The translations under genes and the position numbers were made by a program. DNA of 5,916 nt from a bacterium (GTDB lineage: Bacteria; UBA9089; UBA9088; JAGUXG01): NCBI GenBank assembly GCA_030018505.1, contig JASEHO010000099.1, forward strand, positions 1 through 5,916, in the 5' to 3' direction. The notes below the pieces were generated by a model. It was not told the origin of the DNA. It saw only the letters and a list, made by a program, of their open reading frames with translations, and did not search any database. This document shows, one piece after another, positions 5,573 through 5,916 of the stretch (its first letter is position 1; each line of letters starts with the position of its first letter).

Positions 5573-5916
5573 TTACTTTACATCATAATATGTACCTATA
5601 ATATAACCCACTAATCCTCCAACAACAGTTGGAATTATTATGAGTTCGATAGTATCATACCATTCTCCCGATACAATAGGAACAGAACGATAAACCAAAT
5701 ACCCCAACCCTCCTCCAATCCCTACACCAACCAGGGTGCCGATTACCCTTCCTTTCTTCTTTGTTTTCTTTGCTGATTGTTCAGACTTAAAGGATACAGA
5801 ATGGAGAGCACTATTTTGATATAAATCCTCTCCTATTCTCCAAGTATCTGATTTAAAGATAACATCCTTATTGCTCATAATCTCAACTGACTTTGGAGCA
5901 ACACCTTGATCCCCTG
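5573..5916 (-). CDS. Partial chimeric protein: Vps62-like N-terminal segment joined to a glycine-zipper membrane tail
   Basis: The frame is open from the TAA at 5573-5575 to the right edge, so the 5' end is outside the window. The ATG at 5876-5878 gives 101 residues, but I do not think it is the real start. No Shine-Dalgarno precedes it, and the frame continues upstream as GDQGVAPKSVEI. That matches residues 35-46 of the neighbouring giant protein except for one P/S change, so the Met corresponds to an internal Met there. After the shared MSN the two proteins diverge completely. Counting from that Met, the rest has a polar stretch, a Lys-rich run (SAKKTKKKGR, about residues 35-44) and two glycine-rich hydrophobic segments (about 45-63 and 78-97; GVGIGGGLGYLVY and VVGGLVGYIIG) resembling glycine-zipper membrane hairpins. 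The stop lies just before the ribosome site of the giant gene, so the two are probably co-transcribed. Function unknown; the chimera is inferred. Confidence 0.75.
   Translation of the reverse strand, partial: GDQGVAPKSVEIMSNKDVIFKSDTWRIGEDLYQNSALHSVSFKSEQSAKKTKKKGRVIGTLVGVGIGGGLGYLVYRSVPIVSGEWYDTIELIIIPTVVGGLVGYIIGTYYDVK
5870..5916 (-). repeat. 47-bp repeat, upstream copy at the window edge
   Basis: This is the partner of the 47-bp segment inside the giant gene, with four mismatches. Three are at codon third positions and one is at a first position, giving a single amino-acid change (P to S). That pattern suggests the copy has been under coding selection. The match runs to the window edge, so the full duplication is probably longer. 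Confidence 0.9.

Noticed and set aside
5573..5878. A stand-alone 101-residue glycine-zipper gene starting at the ATG 5876-5878.
   Set aside because: There is no Shine-Dalgarno before this ATG, and the upstream codons match the giant protein almost exactly, so the Met is internal and the gene runs past the window edge.
1..5916. CRISPR arrays, tRNA or rRNA genes, insertion-sequence ends.
   Set aside because: I saw no regularly spaced repeats, no cloverleaf-like segments and no terminal inverted repeats with a transposase. The only mobile-element trace is the reverse-transcriptase fossil.

Overview
The window is a compact, one-directional block of envelope and secretion genes on the minus strand. 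It comes from an AT-rich bacterium with ordinary Shine-Dalgarno signals and the standard code. In transcription order (right to left) it holds: (1) the 3' part of an ORF that enters from the right edge and ends in two glycine-zipper membrane segments; (2) a giant secreted multidomain protein of about 1,170 residues; (3) a 219-bp intergenic stretch with a promoter-like sequence, a perfect palindrome and a fossil of a group II intron-type reverse transcriptase; (4) a 249-residue exported protein that I cannot name, possibly a small outer-membrane barrel; (5) a TolB-like six-bladed propeller lipoprotein. About 110 bp at the left edge holds no gene I can support.

The organism is probably an uncultured Gram-negative-type (diderm) candidate-phylum bacterium. 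The giant protein ends in a FlgD-like / Por (type IX)-type C-terminal domain (SYPNPAGDSCYIPF, VEIYNILGQKVRTI, WDRRNDSGERVASGLYY). Such tails are common in Bacteroidota and in groundwater or marine candidate phyla. The propeller is a lipoprotein, and the modules of the large protein (Vps62-like, carboxypeptidase-regulatory-like, cohesin-like) fit a surface or extracellular adhesin or enzyme. No marker here fixes the phylum.

The genes are tightly packed. There are 33 nt between ORFs 1 and 2, counted to the TTG codon, and 1 nt between genes 4 and 5. ORF 1 and the giant gene are in the same frame and share a 47-bp near-identical segment (4 differences) exactly 477 bp apart. ORF 1 therefore looks like a chimera: a copy of the 5' part of the giant gene joined to a glycine-zipper tail. 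Its apparent ATG is an internal methionine.

The points most worth following are this duplication, the start codon of the giant gene (a well-placed AUA gives a textbook signal peptide, whereas TTG does not), the new tandem repeat module YYLYPSDP...YKIY in the giant protein, and the reverse-transcriptase motif A fossil just before the 249-residue gene.
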